Positions 47,366 to 64,000 of a DNA stretch of 64,000 nucleotides are shown piece by piece. Source of the DNA: Grammothele lineata (lineage: Eukaryota; Basidiomycota; Agaricomycetes; Polyporales; Polyporaceae). Under the pieces are notes generated by a model. The model was given only the letters and a program-made list of their open reading frames with translations, had not been told where the DNA came from and made no database searches. The position numbers were made by a program, and so were the translations under genes. The stretch lies in NCBI GenBank assembly GCA_002150815.3, contig NDFF03000033.1, positions 434,001-498,000 on the forward strand. Direction: 5' to 3'. Position 1 is the first letter of the stretch. Each line of letters opens with the position of its first letter.

Positions 47366-47833
47366 ATTTCCGCTTGATCCTCCTGTGAATGGCGAGGACC
47401 GGAAATGATGACGGTTTCAGGCCAGGTTGGACGGTCCAAAGCTCGAGAGCAAGCCTCAGCAAGGAGTGCTTCGGAATGGACGCGCTGCAATACAGCTGAC
47501 CCTAACCCTAGGGCATTCCGACATTAACGGGCGTCCCGATCATTCATGTACATGAACGCCTGCCTCGCACCCGGACTGCTCGACCAGGTTTACGTCCCTC
47601 GATTCTCTTTGCTCGGCTTCAGACGGTGCCGCGGCGACTCGAACGGCTTGCTAGAGAGGTTTACGGCAAGACGCTGACGCGATAGCTCGTAAGCACATAC
47701 CACAAGATGGGGAATATTGCGTCAGCGCGGCTGATGCATATCTAAGCACTGCAGGCTCGTACCGTACATAGGTTCAATATATAGTCCTCCTCTCCTTCCT
47801 ATCGTTTTCTCTATTCAGCTCCTTGACGTTTCC
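47366..47833. promoter_or_regulatory. Divergent promoter, PCID2-type gene and DsbA-like gene
   Basis: 468 bp head-to-head, containing the telomere-like motif and a TATA-like CAATATATAG near 47776, about 57 bp before the DsbA-like ATG. Confidence 0.45.
47498..47511. repeat. Telomere-like 14-mer, copy B (telobox candidate)
   Basis: The identical GACCCTAACCCTAG, here 133 bp upstream of the PCID2-type start. Read on the minus strand it contains AGGGTTAGGG, the kind of sequence bound by TTAGGG-binding factors. Confidence 0.5.
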
Positions 47834-48660
47834 ATGGCTCTCCAACCATCTCTTCAGCGCTCTCTCGTGGTCGCGGGTACCTACCAAGCACCGCACACTC
47901 TCGAGGTCTTCCGTGCGTACCAGCCTTCTCGTGCTCCGTATATACCCATCCTTAAAGATCGTTGCGCGCACCTCACGAAGTGGATTACGTCTGCCCGTTT
48001 TCCGCCAAGTTATCGCTTGCGATTGACAGCGTGCTCCGACCTCTCTTCGCACCAAGCGGTAGGTACGCGGGCAAGGTCAAGGTCATCTTCCGCAACCAGG
48101 TACAGCCATGGCATGCGAGCTCGACGTTCGTTCATGAGGCTGGCATAGCTGTAAGTTTCGTCCTCAAGCCCTCGGACGTGCTCTCTAGCATTGGAAACGC
48201 GATTGAAGTGAGACCGCGCTGCAGGTCGCGCGTATCGCGCCGGACGACTTCTGGAAGTTCTCGCTCGCGTTGTTCAAGAAGCAGGGCGATTACTTTGACA
48301 TCCCCACCTCCACCCTCACCCCGCTCCAGATACGGGAGAAGCTCGCATCGCTCGTCGAGGAGACAATTGGGGCGGACAAGGCGGTACAATTCAAGGACCT
48401 CCTCTCGCTCAAGTCTTCCCCCAACGGTGGCACGGCAGTCACGGACGACTTGAAGTACACTGGTGCGTCTCATATCTGTGTGCGGATGCCCGCGGGGAGC
48501 TTATGTAGGATATCGCTGCATAACAGTTAAGTTCTCGAGGCAGAATGGTATCCATGTCTCGCCCACCGTGCTTTGGGATGGTCTCGTCGCGAACGAGATT
48601 TCTAGCAGCTGGGGAGAGAAGGAGTGGACCGACTTCTTGGAGAAGAAGGTCACGGCATGA
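47834..48660 (+). CDS. DsbA-like thioredoxin-fold protein
   Basis: Exons 47834..47912, 47981..48150, 48225..48462, 48527..48660; 206 aa. The fold is suggested by an early beta strand and active-site-like turn, VFLDYVCPFSAKL, where CPFS occupies the place of CxxC, then IFRNQVQPWHASSTFVHEA (a W-H pairing typical of DsbA/2-thiol reductase relatives), VARIAPDDFWKFSLALFKKQ and a C-terminal NGIHVSPTVLWDGL with cis-Pro before the strand. Only one active-site Cys is present, so it is probably not a classic disulfide oxidoreductase. No signal peptide. Role unknown. Confidence 0.8.
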
Positions 48661-48747
48661 AAGGTGAATGGAATGCTATTAGAACTGCAGAATAGTGTAC
48701 GATCAGCGCGTGTAGTGTAAAGGAATCAACGTGATACATGGACAACG

Positions 48748-50855
48748 TCATTGTTGGAGGAGTTTCAGTAACATCGCCCGAACGGCTTGTGCTTTCGCTG
48801 TACCCCGGCTGGCCTTCATTACATGCCCCATAATTTTGTTGACGACTTTGACATTGCCGCGTCGGACAACCTCTGCCTCCTGCGGCAAGGCAGCAATGGC
48901 GTCGTGACACCACTTCTCCAATGACGCACCGTCGTCGCTAGCGGCCAGCAGCTCCAAGTCCGCAGCAATCTTAGAAGGGGTATCTGCAGTTCGGCTATCC
49001 AGAATGTGGCGTAGGATGATCTTGCCAGACGTCCCTGTACGCCATTCAATGGTATACAAGCACAGCCTAGGCATCAAGAGACATACCTGTCACTCTTCCT
49101 GACTGAACCAAGTCAACAAGGTCCCCCATTTGCTGAGCTGACATGGCATTTCCTCTAAATGTCTCATTCCTGAGCGACAGCTGTCCCAGAAGTTCGTGTG
49201 TTATCCTGGTAGCGGTCAACAATTCAGTACACATGCTGGAGTGAGATGATCCACTCTCACCAGTTGACGACGGCTTTGGGATCACGACCAGCGGCCACCT
49301 CGTCAAAGTAAGCTACCGCGCCGTGCCCTAGCTCCCCGTCGAAGCCAACTTCTCGCCCAGAGTCGACATCCATGAGAACCTCGACGTCTCTCTGGGACAG
49401 CCCTTGGCTCAGCAGACGCGCGCGCGTCGTGTCCGGGAGCTCGGGCATCCGCTGTCGGATAGCATCGACGTATTTCTGTGGCCATCGCGGTTAATGCGGC
49501 AGTCGCATGCACTGTACGGACAGCCTCACCGAGTCTATCAAAAGGGGCGGGATATTGGGATCAGGCATGTACCTGTAGTCTGGTGCGTCTTCCTTGCTAC
49601 GAAGCGAGTACGTCTCCGCTTTCTCCTCATTGAAGCCACGGGTTTCCTGTGCCACTGGGATTCCGCGTTCGAGGAGCGCAATCTGTCTAAACGCTTCACA
49701 TGCTGAACGCCAAGAGTAGGTTAGAATCTAAATCGCAAGTCAGGATAGGCGGAGGGGCGTACTAATCGCCACCATCATAAACTTGACGCTGTTCAAGTTC
49801 TTGATTTCACAGCGCGTTCCGGGGCACTGGCCTATACGGTTCACAGACACATTGACGTCGCAGCGAAGGGAGCCCTAGCGCATCCGTCAGTCGGCTGTTA
49901 TAGGTTACGCTTCGGAGAAGGTAATTGAAATGTACCTGTTCCATATTTCCGTCACTGGAACCGACGGCACGCAGGAGCGCTTGCAGGGTTCTGACATAGT
50001 GGCCGGCCTCTTCTGGTGACCTGAAATTGTTTCTGAGCAGCCAGATAGCGATATGCTACGCTAAACATACCTCATGTCGGGCTCGGATACAATCTCCATG
50101 AGACCCATGCCGGCTCGATTCAAGTCGATCGCAGTGACATGATTTCGAGGTAAGAAGGTTGACTTCCCTGTGTCCTATTGAAAGTTACACGGGCGAAAGT
50201 GGACACTCTGAATCACAAGTCACCTGCTCCAATTGGATTTGCTTGATACGGACGGACATATCATACCTACCGAGATGCAGGTGCCCATTACGAGCAATGG
50301 GCGCTTTGAAGAGTCAGGTAAAAGATATGCAAGAAGGGTGTGTGGGCTCACCGTACTGCTGGGTTATCTGGTACCCTGACGGCAGGTCCGCATAGAAGTA
50401 GTGTTTCCGGTCGAACGCAGACTTGTTCTGCACTTGGGCATTCAGTGCAATCGCCGTGCGTACCCCCAACTCTACGCATTTGGGGTTGAGTTTCTGTGAA
50501 GGACGAGTCTAGAGTCAGTCGACCAGGGGGCGTGGTGGGCCAGAAGGGTGTTACAGGGAGGGTTCCAGGGAACGCAGCGTCAAACGGGACCACATGAGTG
50601 TTCGGCCGCGACGTGAGGTCCGACGACAAGGCCTCTGCGAGCACAGAGGTCTCAGTAGAACGCAGACACGATGCTTGCAAGCTACTCGCCTGAGAAGAGC
50701 TTTCGGCGCGACTTGATCTGCGCGTGCACCTCGATTCCTACAACAAGCTCCCAGCCGGGCCATCTGGCATCCTCCCTGCGAGACTTGGCCGCGTGTGCAT
50801 GTCGTACCCATGGTCCTATACGCGTCGGGAGCCGTGTCCTGCCATGAGCAAGCAT
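48748..50855 (-). CDS. PET112: Mitochondrial glutamyl-tRNA(Gln) amidotransferase subunit B
   Basis: GatB activates misacylated Glu-tRNA(Gln) for amidation in mitochondria. Eleven exons: 50690..50855, 50555..50634, 50352..50493, 50224..50303, 50071..50174, 49936..50020, 49763..49874, 49530..49702, 49261..49475, 49087..49205, 48748..49034; 520 aa. The N-terminus is Arg-rich and lacks acids ([19 protein letters not shown]), a mitochondrial presequence. Signatures: [108 protein letters not shown], and a C-terminal YqeY-like domain. The first intron uses a GC donor (see findings). Confidence 0.95.
50635..50689 (-). other. GC-AG intron in GatB
   Basis: 55 nt, donor TCAG|GCGAGT, acceptor GCTCGCAG. 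No GT donor near by fits the phase; GC joining gives KLFSEALSSD in frame. The rest of the donor matches the consensus perfectly, as expected for GC-AG introns. Confidence 0.8.
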
Positions 50856-51116
50856 AAGGAGTCACTTCGAGTTGTCCCAGGCCTCGACACGGAGCCTCGC
50901 CGACGCCACCGCGCCGGCCAGAGCGTGTAAGCGCCCGTTTGAGCGCCCGTTTGAGTTCTCGGCAACGGCCGCTCAGGAGCCCCGTCGCGCCGCGATTCCG
51001 GCCTTGTCACTCGCTCCCTGTCTCTCGCCTCTTCCACGACGTCCCACCGTCCCACCTCCTCATCGGCAACCCCCATCTACTGGCACTTCGAGTCATCGGT
51101 CGCTGCCTGGTGTGCC

Positions 51117-53656
<2,540 letters not shown>

Positions 53657-54275
53657 ACCTGAGTGCGCCCGGATTGTTTCATGCCGTCCACTCACAATAA
53701 CGTTCGCCGTCTCCGTCACTCTGTTGGCCTATTTACCCACAGTACGTCACTGTATTCACTTGCCCCGCACTCACCTTGGCCGCGCGGCAACTTGTCTATG
53801 CCCTCGTCTAGTCGTCCCTGTACTATTCCCACACTTTTTGTGATAGCGTCGAGATAGTTGGAGAGTGCTGTTGTCTTGGGGGCCCTGATATCGATTTACC
53901 GCTAGTATACGTATACAGTCCAAACTATTTCTCCTCTGCAATACTCCTGTACACTACCGCATCAATGATCATTATTCCACCATCCATCTGAGGCGGCCTG
54001 TCCGTATGTGTCCCATACGCTATGTCTGGGGCGTTAATCCGGCAAAGCTGTAGCCAGAAAGCAGAGTGTGGCGTGACGTGCTCCAGGTTCCGTTGGGTTT
54101 CTTATGTATTACGGAATCCGGGGCGAGAACGGCGCTACCGTCTGGCTCGACGGAAGACGCCGGGTTCCGTACAGTGAAATACAACCCGTAACGTCTGACC
54201 CTCCACCACCGCCTACCCGCCATCCCTCCGCATCTTCTCCTTCTCATAGGTCGCCAAACAACGCAACCGCTACAC
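53657..54275. promoter_or_regulatory. Spacer between the tandem poly(A) polymerase genes
   Basis: 619 bp holding the terminator of copy 1 and promoter of copy 2. AT-rich patch at 53890..53960. No supported ORF. Confidence 0.4.
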
Positions 54276-57086
<2,811 letters not shown>

Positions 57087-58059
57087 CACCATCTGGATAA
57101 GCCTCAATGCTCGACGTATTTCTTATGACCTTGCCTCACCATAGAAAGTGGAGGTGGCTCACCTTCAGCTTTGTTAGGATAGAGTCGACTCTGCGGATCG
57201 GGTCGGTTCCTCGCTCATTCGTTCGACTTCCTAAGGCCACGAAGGGTATGAACGCTGCCGTGGTCTAGCCGGTCTCGTCTACTAGGACGCGTGTTCAAAC
57301 GTTCACCTCTCGTCGCGCACCCGTTCGGCTCCGCGTCCACGTGTTTTCACATCCCGGAAACCTCTCCTCCTATGTCAGTTCTTGTTAATATTCTCGCATC
57401 GCCTGCATAGAGCCGGGTTCCCGCACGCAAGTATTGCCTTCCTTGTATTTCGAAAGCTGTCGAGTAGCAACCGTGTATTGTATACCATTCATCGCTTCCG
57501 TCGCAACCCCACGCATCATGTCGGTCTACCGCACTCTGCAACAGTCTGCAACAGACGGCCGGCTCGTGACGATAATCGGCTTGCGTGCCAAGCTTTATCT
57601 ACAGCGATTCACGATCTAGCCCGCCGCCACTGCTATTCTAGCGGTCGTGGCCAACGACTCGGAAGTAGTGGCAGCGGGCAAGACGGCTTCGGTCACTGCC
57701 CTCGACGGCGTCGCCTGTGAGTGGATTGTGTGCCTGCGCCACGCTGTATGTATTTCCGATGCCGAGGCGTGTTGCATGCATGGACAAGCACGTCCGGGAC
57801 TGACTGGAATGCGTCTAAGTCAAGTCTAAGTCGAATTTGATCGGCAAATACAACGGGCGAGCGCCTGCGCGACAGAGGACGTCGGAGTCGACTACGGTTG
57901 ATAGCTTGTTTTCCTCGTTCCCCCATGCCGGCTCCCTCGCGGGTCTCGCGCTGACCGTCTCTCTGCCCCCTCTGGCCTCGCGCGTGCGCCGCACACAGCC
58001 CACACACCATCTCGACCCCCGATAAGCCGACTGGAAGCTGCCTCGGTTGACCTGACGCC
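57087..58059. other. Intergenic, copy-2 poly(A) polymerase to beta-helix gene
   Basis: 973 bp. A tRNA-like string near 57253..57310 was examined and rejected. No supported gene. Confidence 0.4.
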
Positions 58060-60369
58060 ATGCACCATTGCTACCACACACTCCTTCAGACACTCGCTCT
58101 CTACGCTATGCTCTCTGGCGCATCGCATGGCCGACGCGAACCCACCTATGCACATAGGAGGCACGTCTTCCGCAGGGATGACCATATTTCAAGTCTCTTC
58201 TCCCGGTATGTCACAGGTGTTCTCTTTCTTTCCGCCCGGACATGCACCGATGTATACGGACGCTAGTGAGCCCGAACCCGAGCCCGAACCCGAGCTCGCG
58301 CACACCTCAACGTTACACGCCCGAACGGACTGCGAGCCCGCAGACCCGCTCAATACCCTCACTGACCGGCTGAACACACTCCTCAACTCCTCCGGGCCCG
58401 GTTATACACTACCGCTCTGCCCGAACACGGTATACCAGATCCAAGCGCCGATCCTCTTCGCCGCGCACGACCAGGAGATCCACACCGTTGGCGATCCGAC
58501 GGGCGACGAGCGCGCGGTACTCGCCGTCGTCGGGCCTGTCGAGAACGGCGCGGGACACACCACTGCTATCGACGGCACGTGTGCGGACTGCAGCGGTGTC
58601 AGATTGCGTCATATCCAGGTGCGTAGAAACGTACATTCCCACTCCTGTTTCATTTCCCCCTTCCTCGAGGTGGTTTCTCGTGCTTGGCGCTGTCGCCAGC
58701 TTGTCCATACTACCGTGCATAGGCACGAGGAACGGAAGGTGGCAACAATATTCAAGTGGTGTCGGTCTTTCTCGGACGCCGTTTCGGCCGTCTCCTGAGA
58801 CGTCTGTTAAGGACTTACGCTATGGCGAGATGCTTGTGAAGAATATTTAACCACGTCGGCGGCTTTTGGCACTGTGGTTGGCACGAGGGTGGGCATTCTG
58901 CGGCCCTTACAAGGCGCATGTTGAGCGGCGGGGCTACCGTTCAGCTGCGCTGTGCGAGTCTCGCGTGAATCCCAGAACTGGAAGAGCCGAACCTTTCGGC
59001 GAGATACTGCATTACATTTCACACATCTTACACTCCGTTTCATGAGGTCTTCCACCGGCCCCCGCTGATACCCTTTCTCCCCGCAGATTGATGGCAAAAG
59101 GGATGGCGGCGCCCCCACGTCGGGCGGTGCTAACATTGAGATGGGAGGCTCGAACTCCAACCAGCTCATCGAGTACGTGCGCTCGTTCGACCCACGCAGC
59201 TGGTCATGTCTGCACATAGCCGAAGGCGCCCTCTCGTGCAATAATGTGACTGTCCAGAACAACCACGTTGGCCCGTGCGGGTCAGATGTGTATCAACAGT
59301 GGGCGGACGGTATCAGCGTTAGCTGCCAGAACAGCCTCGTTACTAACAATGTAGTCGAAAACCCGACTGTGAGTTCTCTCCCGCCCGAGCCCGCGAGGGC
59401 GACATCGTGTGATTCGCAGCGCCCATAACTTGAGCCTTCTAGGACGGCGGCATCGTCTTATTCGGTTCTCCGGGAACGGTGGTCCAGGAAAATACCATCT
59501 TCATCCGAAATGTGTGTAGTCGTGGCGGCTGTTCCTGCGCCTTGCCCATTCTGATCGGTGTGGCGCGTACCAGATGACACTCCTGGGTGGAATCAACATG
59601 GTTGACTACGAACCGTGGGGCGGCGACTACACGAATACAATCGTGCAGAATAACCTAATCTTTGGCGGGTTCGCTACCGACACCGAGGAAGCCGGGGAAA
59701 CTTTGGGCACCAATGACGAGGATGCTATCATCAAGTGCGTGCTGCGTCGTAGACCTTGGGGAGCGGTACACACTGACTTCGCGCAGGATTGGGATTGCTA
59801 TCGGCCCTAGGACATGGTTCGGCAGCCAGTACGGTAACAACGTGTCCAAATCCGGGACTGTTCTCAATAACGAACTGTCCGGAGCATTTGGGTTCGCTAT
59901 CGCAATCTCGTCCGCGACCAACTTTACCGTACAAGGCAATGCTTTGTTCGGAAACACATCTTTCATTGGCTCGCGGGGGCCCAACTGCACCTCAGCGGAC
60001 GTCACCCCAAGTGCCGTCGCGTTCGTCGAGGACCCGAACACGGTGACCGACTCCAGCATACAGGACGGCTTCCAGGCAGTTGCGAACACGGACAGCCTGA
60101 CGTGTATCGTGCCTCCTGATGGGGGTGACTACTGGCCTTATGGTGGTAACCCGAGCACAACAACTATTCCAGGCAGCACGCCAACACCGAGCGCAAGCGC
60201 GATTTCGACCGCGACCGCATCCGCATCGTCCTCGAGCGCGCTGTCTGGCAGCGCGAAGGCTGGTATCGCAATCGGAGTCATCTTCGGCTTCGGAGCGGTC
60301 GTCGCAGCGACGTACTTCATTCGCAACTCGGCTATTAAGCGTGCAAAACGCGAGGGTCGATTCTTTTGA
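58060..60369 (+). CDS. Secreted/membrane-anchored parallel beta-helix protein
   Basis: Exons 58060..58205, 58267..58618, 59087..59368, 59443..59511, 59574..59734, 59787..60369; 530 aa. Signal-like N-terminus (MHHCYHTLLQTLALYAMLSG), an acidic EP repeat, then a right-handed beta-helix region: CPNTVYQIQAPILF, IDGTCADCSGVRLRHIQIDG, IEMGGSNSNQLIEYVRSFDP, NNVTVQNNHVGPCGSD, DGGIVLFGSPGTVVQENTI, GGINMVDYEPW, IGIAIGPRTWFG, with regularly spaced Asn ladders. Near the C-terminus a Thr/Ser-rich stalk leads to one transmembrane span (AGIAIGVIFGFGAVVAATYF) and a basic cytosolic tail. This architecture suits a cell-surface carbohydrate-binding or carbohydrate-active protein; no catalytic motif is recognised. 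Exon 1 is chosen because the 61-nt first intron joins a signal-peptide frame to the downstream frame. Confidence 0.8.
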
Positions 60370-63300
60370 GCTCGCTCAGCGCAGTTTGTACGCGACTTTC
60401 TTTCTCTTCCGACCTGATTCGCATCCTTCGGTTTGCTGCCATCTACCGGGCCTTTTTTGGTGTATTAATAGGTCTCCTCGTCCATTATGACCCCGCGCGC
60501 GTACATTTGCTACCCCTCATGCATAGACCGGCAAGGATATTTGGAGTCCGTACCCGCCCCACCGTCTTGTGTTGTAACCTACCTGACACCGTCCTCGTAG
60601 ACAACATATTCTCAGATACATACCTATTCTTTACTCTATTCTCCCATCTTTCTGGCTGTTGGACACCTTCGAACAAGTGTACTGCAATCTACCAGAAACG
60701 GATTTCCTCGACTGTCACATTATGTGGTGGTTTGGCTTCTTCTCTACCCTCTGGAACCCCGGGATGACCACCTACCGCATACTCGCTGCGCACCGGACGC
60801 CGGATAACTTTCAGAGTTTCGTAGGAAGCTTCGTTGTCGCTTAGACCACTTGCTAACGCGAAAAGGTATGTTCTTGGGTTCTCCCGTTCATGTCTATCCT
60901 TCTGGCGGACTCACCTTCGCATTGAATGTAGCGGTCTTCATAGGATGCAATACCGACGTATGACGCCACCTTCGACATATTCCGAGATGTCGGACTTGAC
61001 TGCGTCCGCGGGGTGGGCCACAGCAGACGGATTCTAGCGTCGGTAGGTCTGAAGGTTGAAACTTGCTACATGATGCGTCATGCCTCGTGTCCACTCAACC
61101 CCCGGAGATCTCCACGGTGCTCGCTGTCTGTGCCACTAACCGTTCCGCTCTCGCAGGAGCAGCCTTATTCCCGCCTGAACACAGCTGCTCATGGGCGTTC
61201 GGCGCGTTAAGTCCTGCACACTGGGTCGATTGTATCTCCGAACGCGGTTAGTGGCGCAGCGACCCATCCTCCCCAACGGGACGCAAAGATCTGTTCCAGC
61301 GCGGCGCAGGAGAGCGTGGCGCCCCCGTCCATCTAACGGGAGAAGAAGGAAATCTTCTTGCGCGGCGTCGGCCTGCGTCGTCTTGACATACCGCTACCTT
61401 CCAGACCGTATGTGCGGCCGCCGGCGCAGGTATGTGGCGCGCCTTGACGCGTTCTGTGGCTTCCCTGAGCGACTCTCATAGCACAGCACCTCACAGCCAA
61501 TGCTTTCGTCGAATTCCGGCCATCGACCAGTGGCACCCTGTCGCAAATGCAGAAGGTACACGCTGTCCAGCTGGAGATGAGCACCAAGGCGACCACGATA
61601 ACCACTGCATGTGCGCCCGTCTAGAGAAAAAAACGCAGTATTCGGCGCCCGGCTGTTCCAGGCTAACGCCGCCAGAGTAGCGTGGAACGATATCTCAGAA
61701 GTCTAACCCGCACTCTCAGCATGCTACATAGACCCTCTCATCATGCAGCCGGAGCTATACCGTACGTCGCGGGGTAACGTGGGCATTGTACCCCGTCGTC
61801 GACCTGTATGAAAGCCGGCAGGCGCTTCACAGCTTCTCGCACAAACCACGGAAACCTTGGCTAGCCGGCGAACGAACGAACGAGCGAACGTGTACGCAGC
61901 GCTCCGCCAGCGACCGGACCGCCTCGGATGCATAGAAACTTTGCAACCTCTAGAACGTACCCCAATGGAACCTCAATGGCGAACGTATTGCCAGCCGAAT
62001 GGACACGTTCGCAAGGTCCAACTCGACTTGGCTCGGGTTTCGTGGGTGTGTCAAGTCCAAGGCACCCGAGACGCAGTGCCCGTGGAGCACTTCCCGTCCG
62101 AAGCCGCCGGGACGCCACATTCAACGCGCACCGTGCTCGCCGCGCCCGTTCCCACCGCGCGAGCGACGGCCGGGTGCAGACGGTGGATGCCAGGCACGGC
62201 GTGCGCGGGGTCTCGTACGGCGCCGCCCACGTCGCATATTCCAACGGCGCGCACGGCGACCGCGTGTGACGATGTCGATGGGCGGCGGCATGTCTCGAAC
62301 GTGCGAGGAGGCGCAGATGCGAGCGCGAGCGGTGCGCACGGACCACGGAACATGGAACCGCGGACCGCGGGCAGACACGCCGAGGGTACATAATTACAAC
62401 GTTTACGCCTAGCCGTAGGTCGATTCGCAGGGGCTCAAACACATCCGAAGGGCGGTACGGCTCCCCGGGGACGTTCTGCATGTATTGGACCACACTTGTG
62501 CGCTCGCGCGCGGGATTGTGTGAATCTCAACCACAACGGACGGCGACTACACACGAGGCGCGCGGGGTGCGGGCGGGAGCAGCAGCATCGGACGCTGAGG
62601 GAGCGGGATGCCGTAAGATGGCGCGGTCGCGGTTCGCGTCTTCATGAAGGCTGGAACCAATGGACGCCGCGACGAAGCTCGACGGGCACCACCGAGTCTT
62701 CGCTCACCGGTGCAGTTGCGGCGCGCGGTGCGGCACGAAGGCTCTCGCCTTGCCTTCGCACGGTCTCGGGCGTTCTCAGATCTCAGAACGGGGTCCCGAA
62801 ATTCGCGCGATGGGAAAGGAATGCTCTCAGTCAGTAGAGTTCTACTGCCGGGCTACTGCGTCGCGTCCCACATAGGACCGCTCCACGACACGGCGATCTG
62901 AAGGGGTCAATAATACACACTGCCTCGCGCACTTGCGAAGAGGTGCAGAAGTTCAGCAGGGGTCTGGACGTCTGAACGGTGATTGCTTCGAACGGCGGTG
63001 CGGCCGTGGTAAGGCATAAGGCGTAAAGAGTTTAGAGACTAAGTTCAAACCACGAGCGGCGGCTTGGCTACTGCATTGTGACACGTTGCAGATATTCGCG
63101 CCACGGCCAGCGCGCTGAGCATGAATTCGAACATACTACTTCGATGACCATTGGCCGTAGGCTCGTGCACAACAGTACATAATGTGAGAATGGAAGGTCG
63201 GGCCGGGGAGAGCTACGGTGATAGACGGCCAGAGGTACATAGGATAGAACCGCGGGGCCAGCAGGTGGGGAAGCGACTAGACCCAATGGAGGGTGAGCTG

Positions 63301-64000
63301 GCCGGCGGCGGTGCAGATGGTGGTGGCGCGTGAAGGAGGGGACAGAGTTGCGGACGTGACAGGTGTTTGGGCCCATTGAGTGATGATCAGCTCGCACTCT
63401 GAGCTTGTTCGAGTGCCTCCAAGTACTGGCCGAGCGGAAATAGCGTGGTGTCACGAACTTGATGGGCGGGGCCTGAAAGACGGAACTTGTCCCCATCTCC
63501 GAGGTCATTATCGAACCTGGAGAGGGACAGCTGGTGGCCAGGGGACGAGAAATGAGACTGACAGCCGTCATCAGCATCTCTGCATCGCCCCCGGCCTGCT
63601 CCTGCCATTGTACCGGCCCAAGCCGCCGGATCGAATTCAGGGTGTCTGTGGGCTCATCTGTTATTTTAATCTCGCTGTGGTTGAATCCTATAATGCGCAG
63701 GGGACACGGGGCATGTTCGACAGCACAATATGTCGCAATTCCATTTAGGTCTTTCAAAGCAGAGTGTTAGCTAGACTCAACTTTGTGCGTGTGCTCTTCT
63801 TAGAAGTCCGACCTTCGTCCGAGAGCACCCAGCGGGCAAGCTTGCCGAGAAGCGTACGCCGCCTATGGGCTTCCGTCCAATGTATATGCTCCTTTCCAAG
63901 AGGGATCTCATCTGCATCGAGCCCCCTGAGAGCTAGTATGACTTCGCTTTTGGTTGTTGTCGGAACGAAAGCAGATGAGCACAACAGACATTTATGTGAA
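60370..64000. other. 3.6-kb region without a supportable gene
   Basis: Many ORFs of 60 to 230 codons overlap on all frames with no clear winner, no recognised motif and no consistent splice chain. The longest (63068..63757 and 61861..62493, both minus) have shadow-like composition. A minus-strand frame at 63754..63984 (K-S-E-V-I-L-A-L-R-G-L and later H-R-R-R-T-L-L-G-K-L-A-R-W) could be an exon of a gene starting beyond the window edge, but this is weak. Confidence 0.4.

Noticed and set aside
50928..50953. Short direct repeat of GCGCCCGTTTGA upstream of poly(A) polymerase copy 1
   Set aside because: Only two units; no evidence for a target-site duplication or element between them.
57253..57310. 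tRNA-like string with an A-box match (TGGTCTAGCCGG) and a near B-box (GTTCAAACG)
   Set aside because: No pairing acceptor stem, an anticodon arm of only four pairs and a mismatched B-box end; at most a relic.
58127..58266. Alternative start of the beta-helix protein at 58127 in the downstream frame
   Set aside because: It lacks a signal peptide, whereas splicing 58206..58266 links a signal-peptide exon to the same downstream frame.
61861..62493. 210-codon minus-strand ORF, Arg-rich
   Set aside because: GC-rich shadow-type composition with an overlapping plus-strand ORF of similar length; no supporting splice sites or motifs.
63068..63757. 229-codon minus-strand ORF near the right end
   Set aside because: No motif, His/Pro/Ser-biased translation, and competing frames of similar quality.

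Overview
This window reads as nuclear DNA of a filamentous basidiomycete, most likely an Agaricomycete. The evidence is GC-rich coding sequence, genes on both strands at high density, and many short introns (mostly about 46 to 65 nt, GT..AG) that split genes into up to 14 exons. It encodes fungus-restricted proteins (DASH subunit Spc19, Kex1 carboxypeptidase, Mgm101, Kha1) and a GH28 pectinase. I see no bacterial, viral or CRISPR features and no recognisable transposon. All exon models come from reading splice signals, reading phase and remembered family conservation; no alignment or transcript was available.

Layout, left to right. 0-1.7 kb: end of a lipoate-protein ligase (+), complex I subunit NDUFA1 (-) and a complete U2 spliceosomal snRNA gene (+). 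2-9 kb: TB2/DP1/HVA22 protein (-), splicing factor Bud31 (+), K+/H+ antiporter Kha1 (+). 9.6-20 kb: single-exon tail-anchored hypothetical (+), AGPAT acyltransferase (-), hypothetical (+), Nol11/Utp8-like nucleolar protein (+), Ser-rich single-exon hypothetical (-). 20.6-27 kb: GH28 pectinase (+) and two tandem glycerophosphodiester phosphodiesterases (-). 28-39 kb: gephyrin-type molybdenum cofactor enzyme (+), Spc19 (-), Kex1 (-), thioredoxin-like membrane protein (+), Mgm101 (-). 38.8-51 kb: GCP5-like gamma-tubulin complex protein (+), a vWA protein (-), PCID2-type PCI protein (-), DsbA-like protein (+), mitochondrial GatB (-). 51-57 kb: two tandem poly(A) polymerases (+). 58-60.4 kb: membrane-anchored beta-helix protein (+). 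60.4-64 kb: no gene I can support.

The genes are mainly housekeeping and do not form one pathway cluster. Themes recur: RNA processing (U2, Bud31, Nol11/Utp8, PCID2, two poly(A) polymerases), mitochondrial function (lipoate ligase, NDUFA1, Mgm101, GatB) and mitotic spindle (Spc19, GCP5). The most notable observations are the tandem poly(A) polymerase pair with nine internal exons of identical length, the tandem GDPD pair differing by one precise intron, the U2 gene with a TATA box and readable secondary structure, a GC-AG intron in GatB supported by phase, and three introns of exactly 51 nt that are stop-free and a multiple of three. I found no clear novel multi-gene system.
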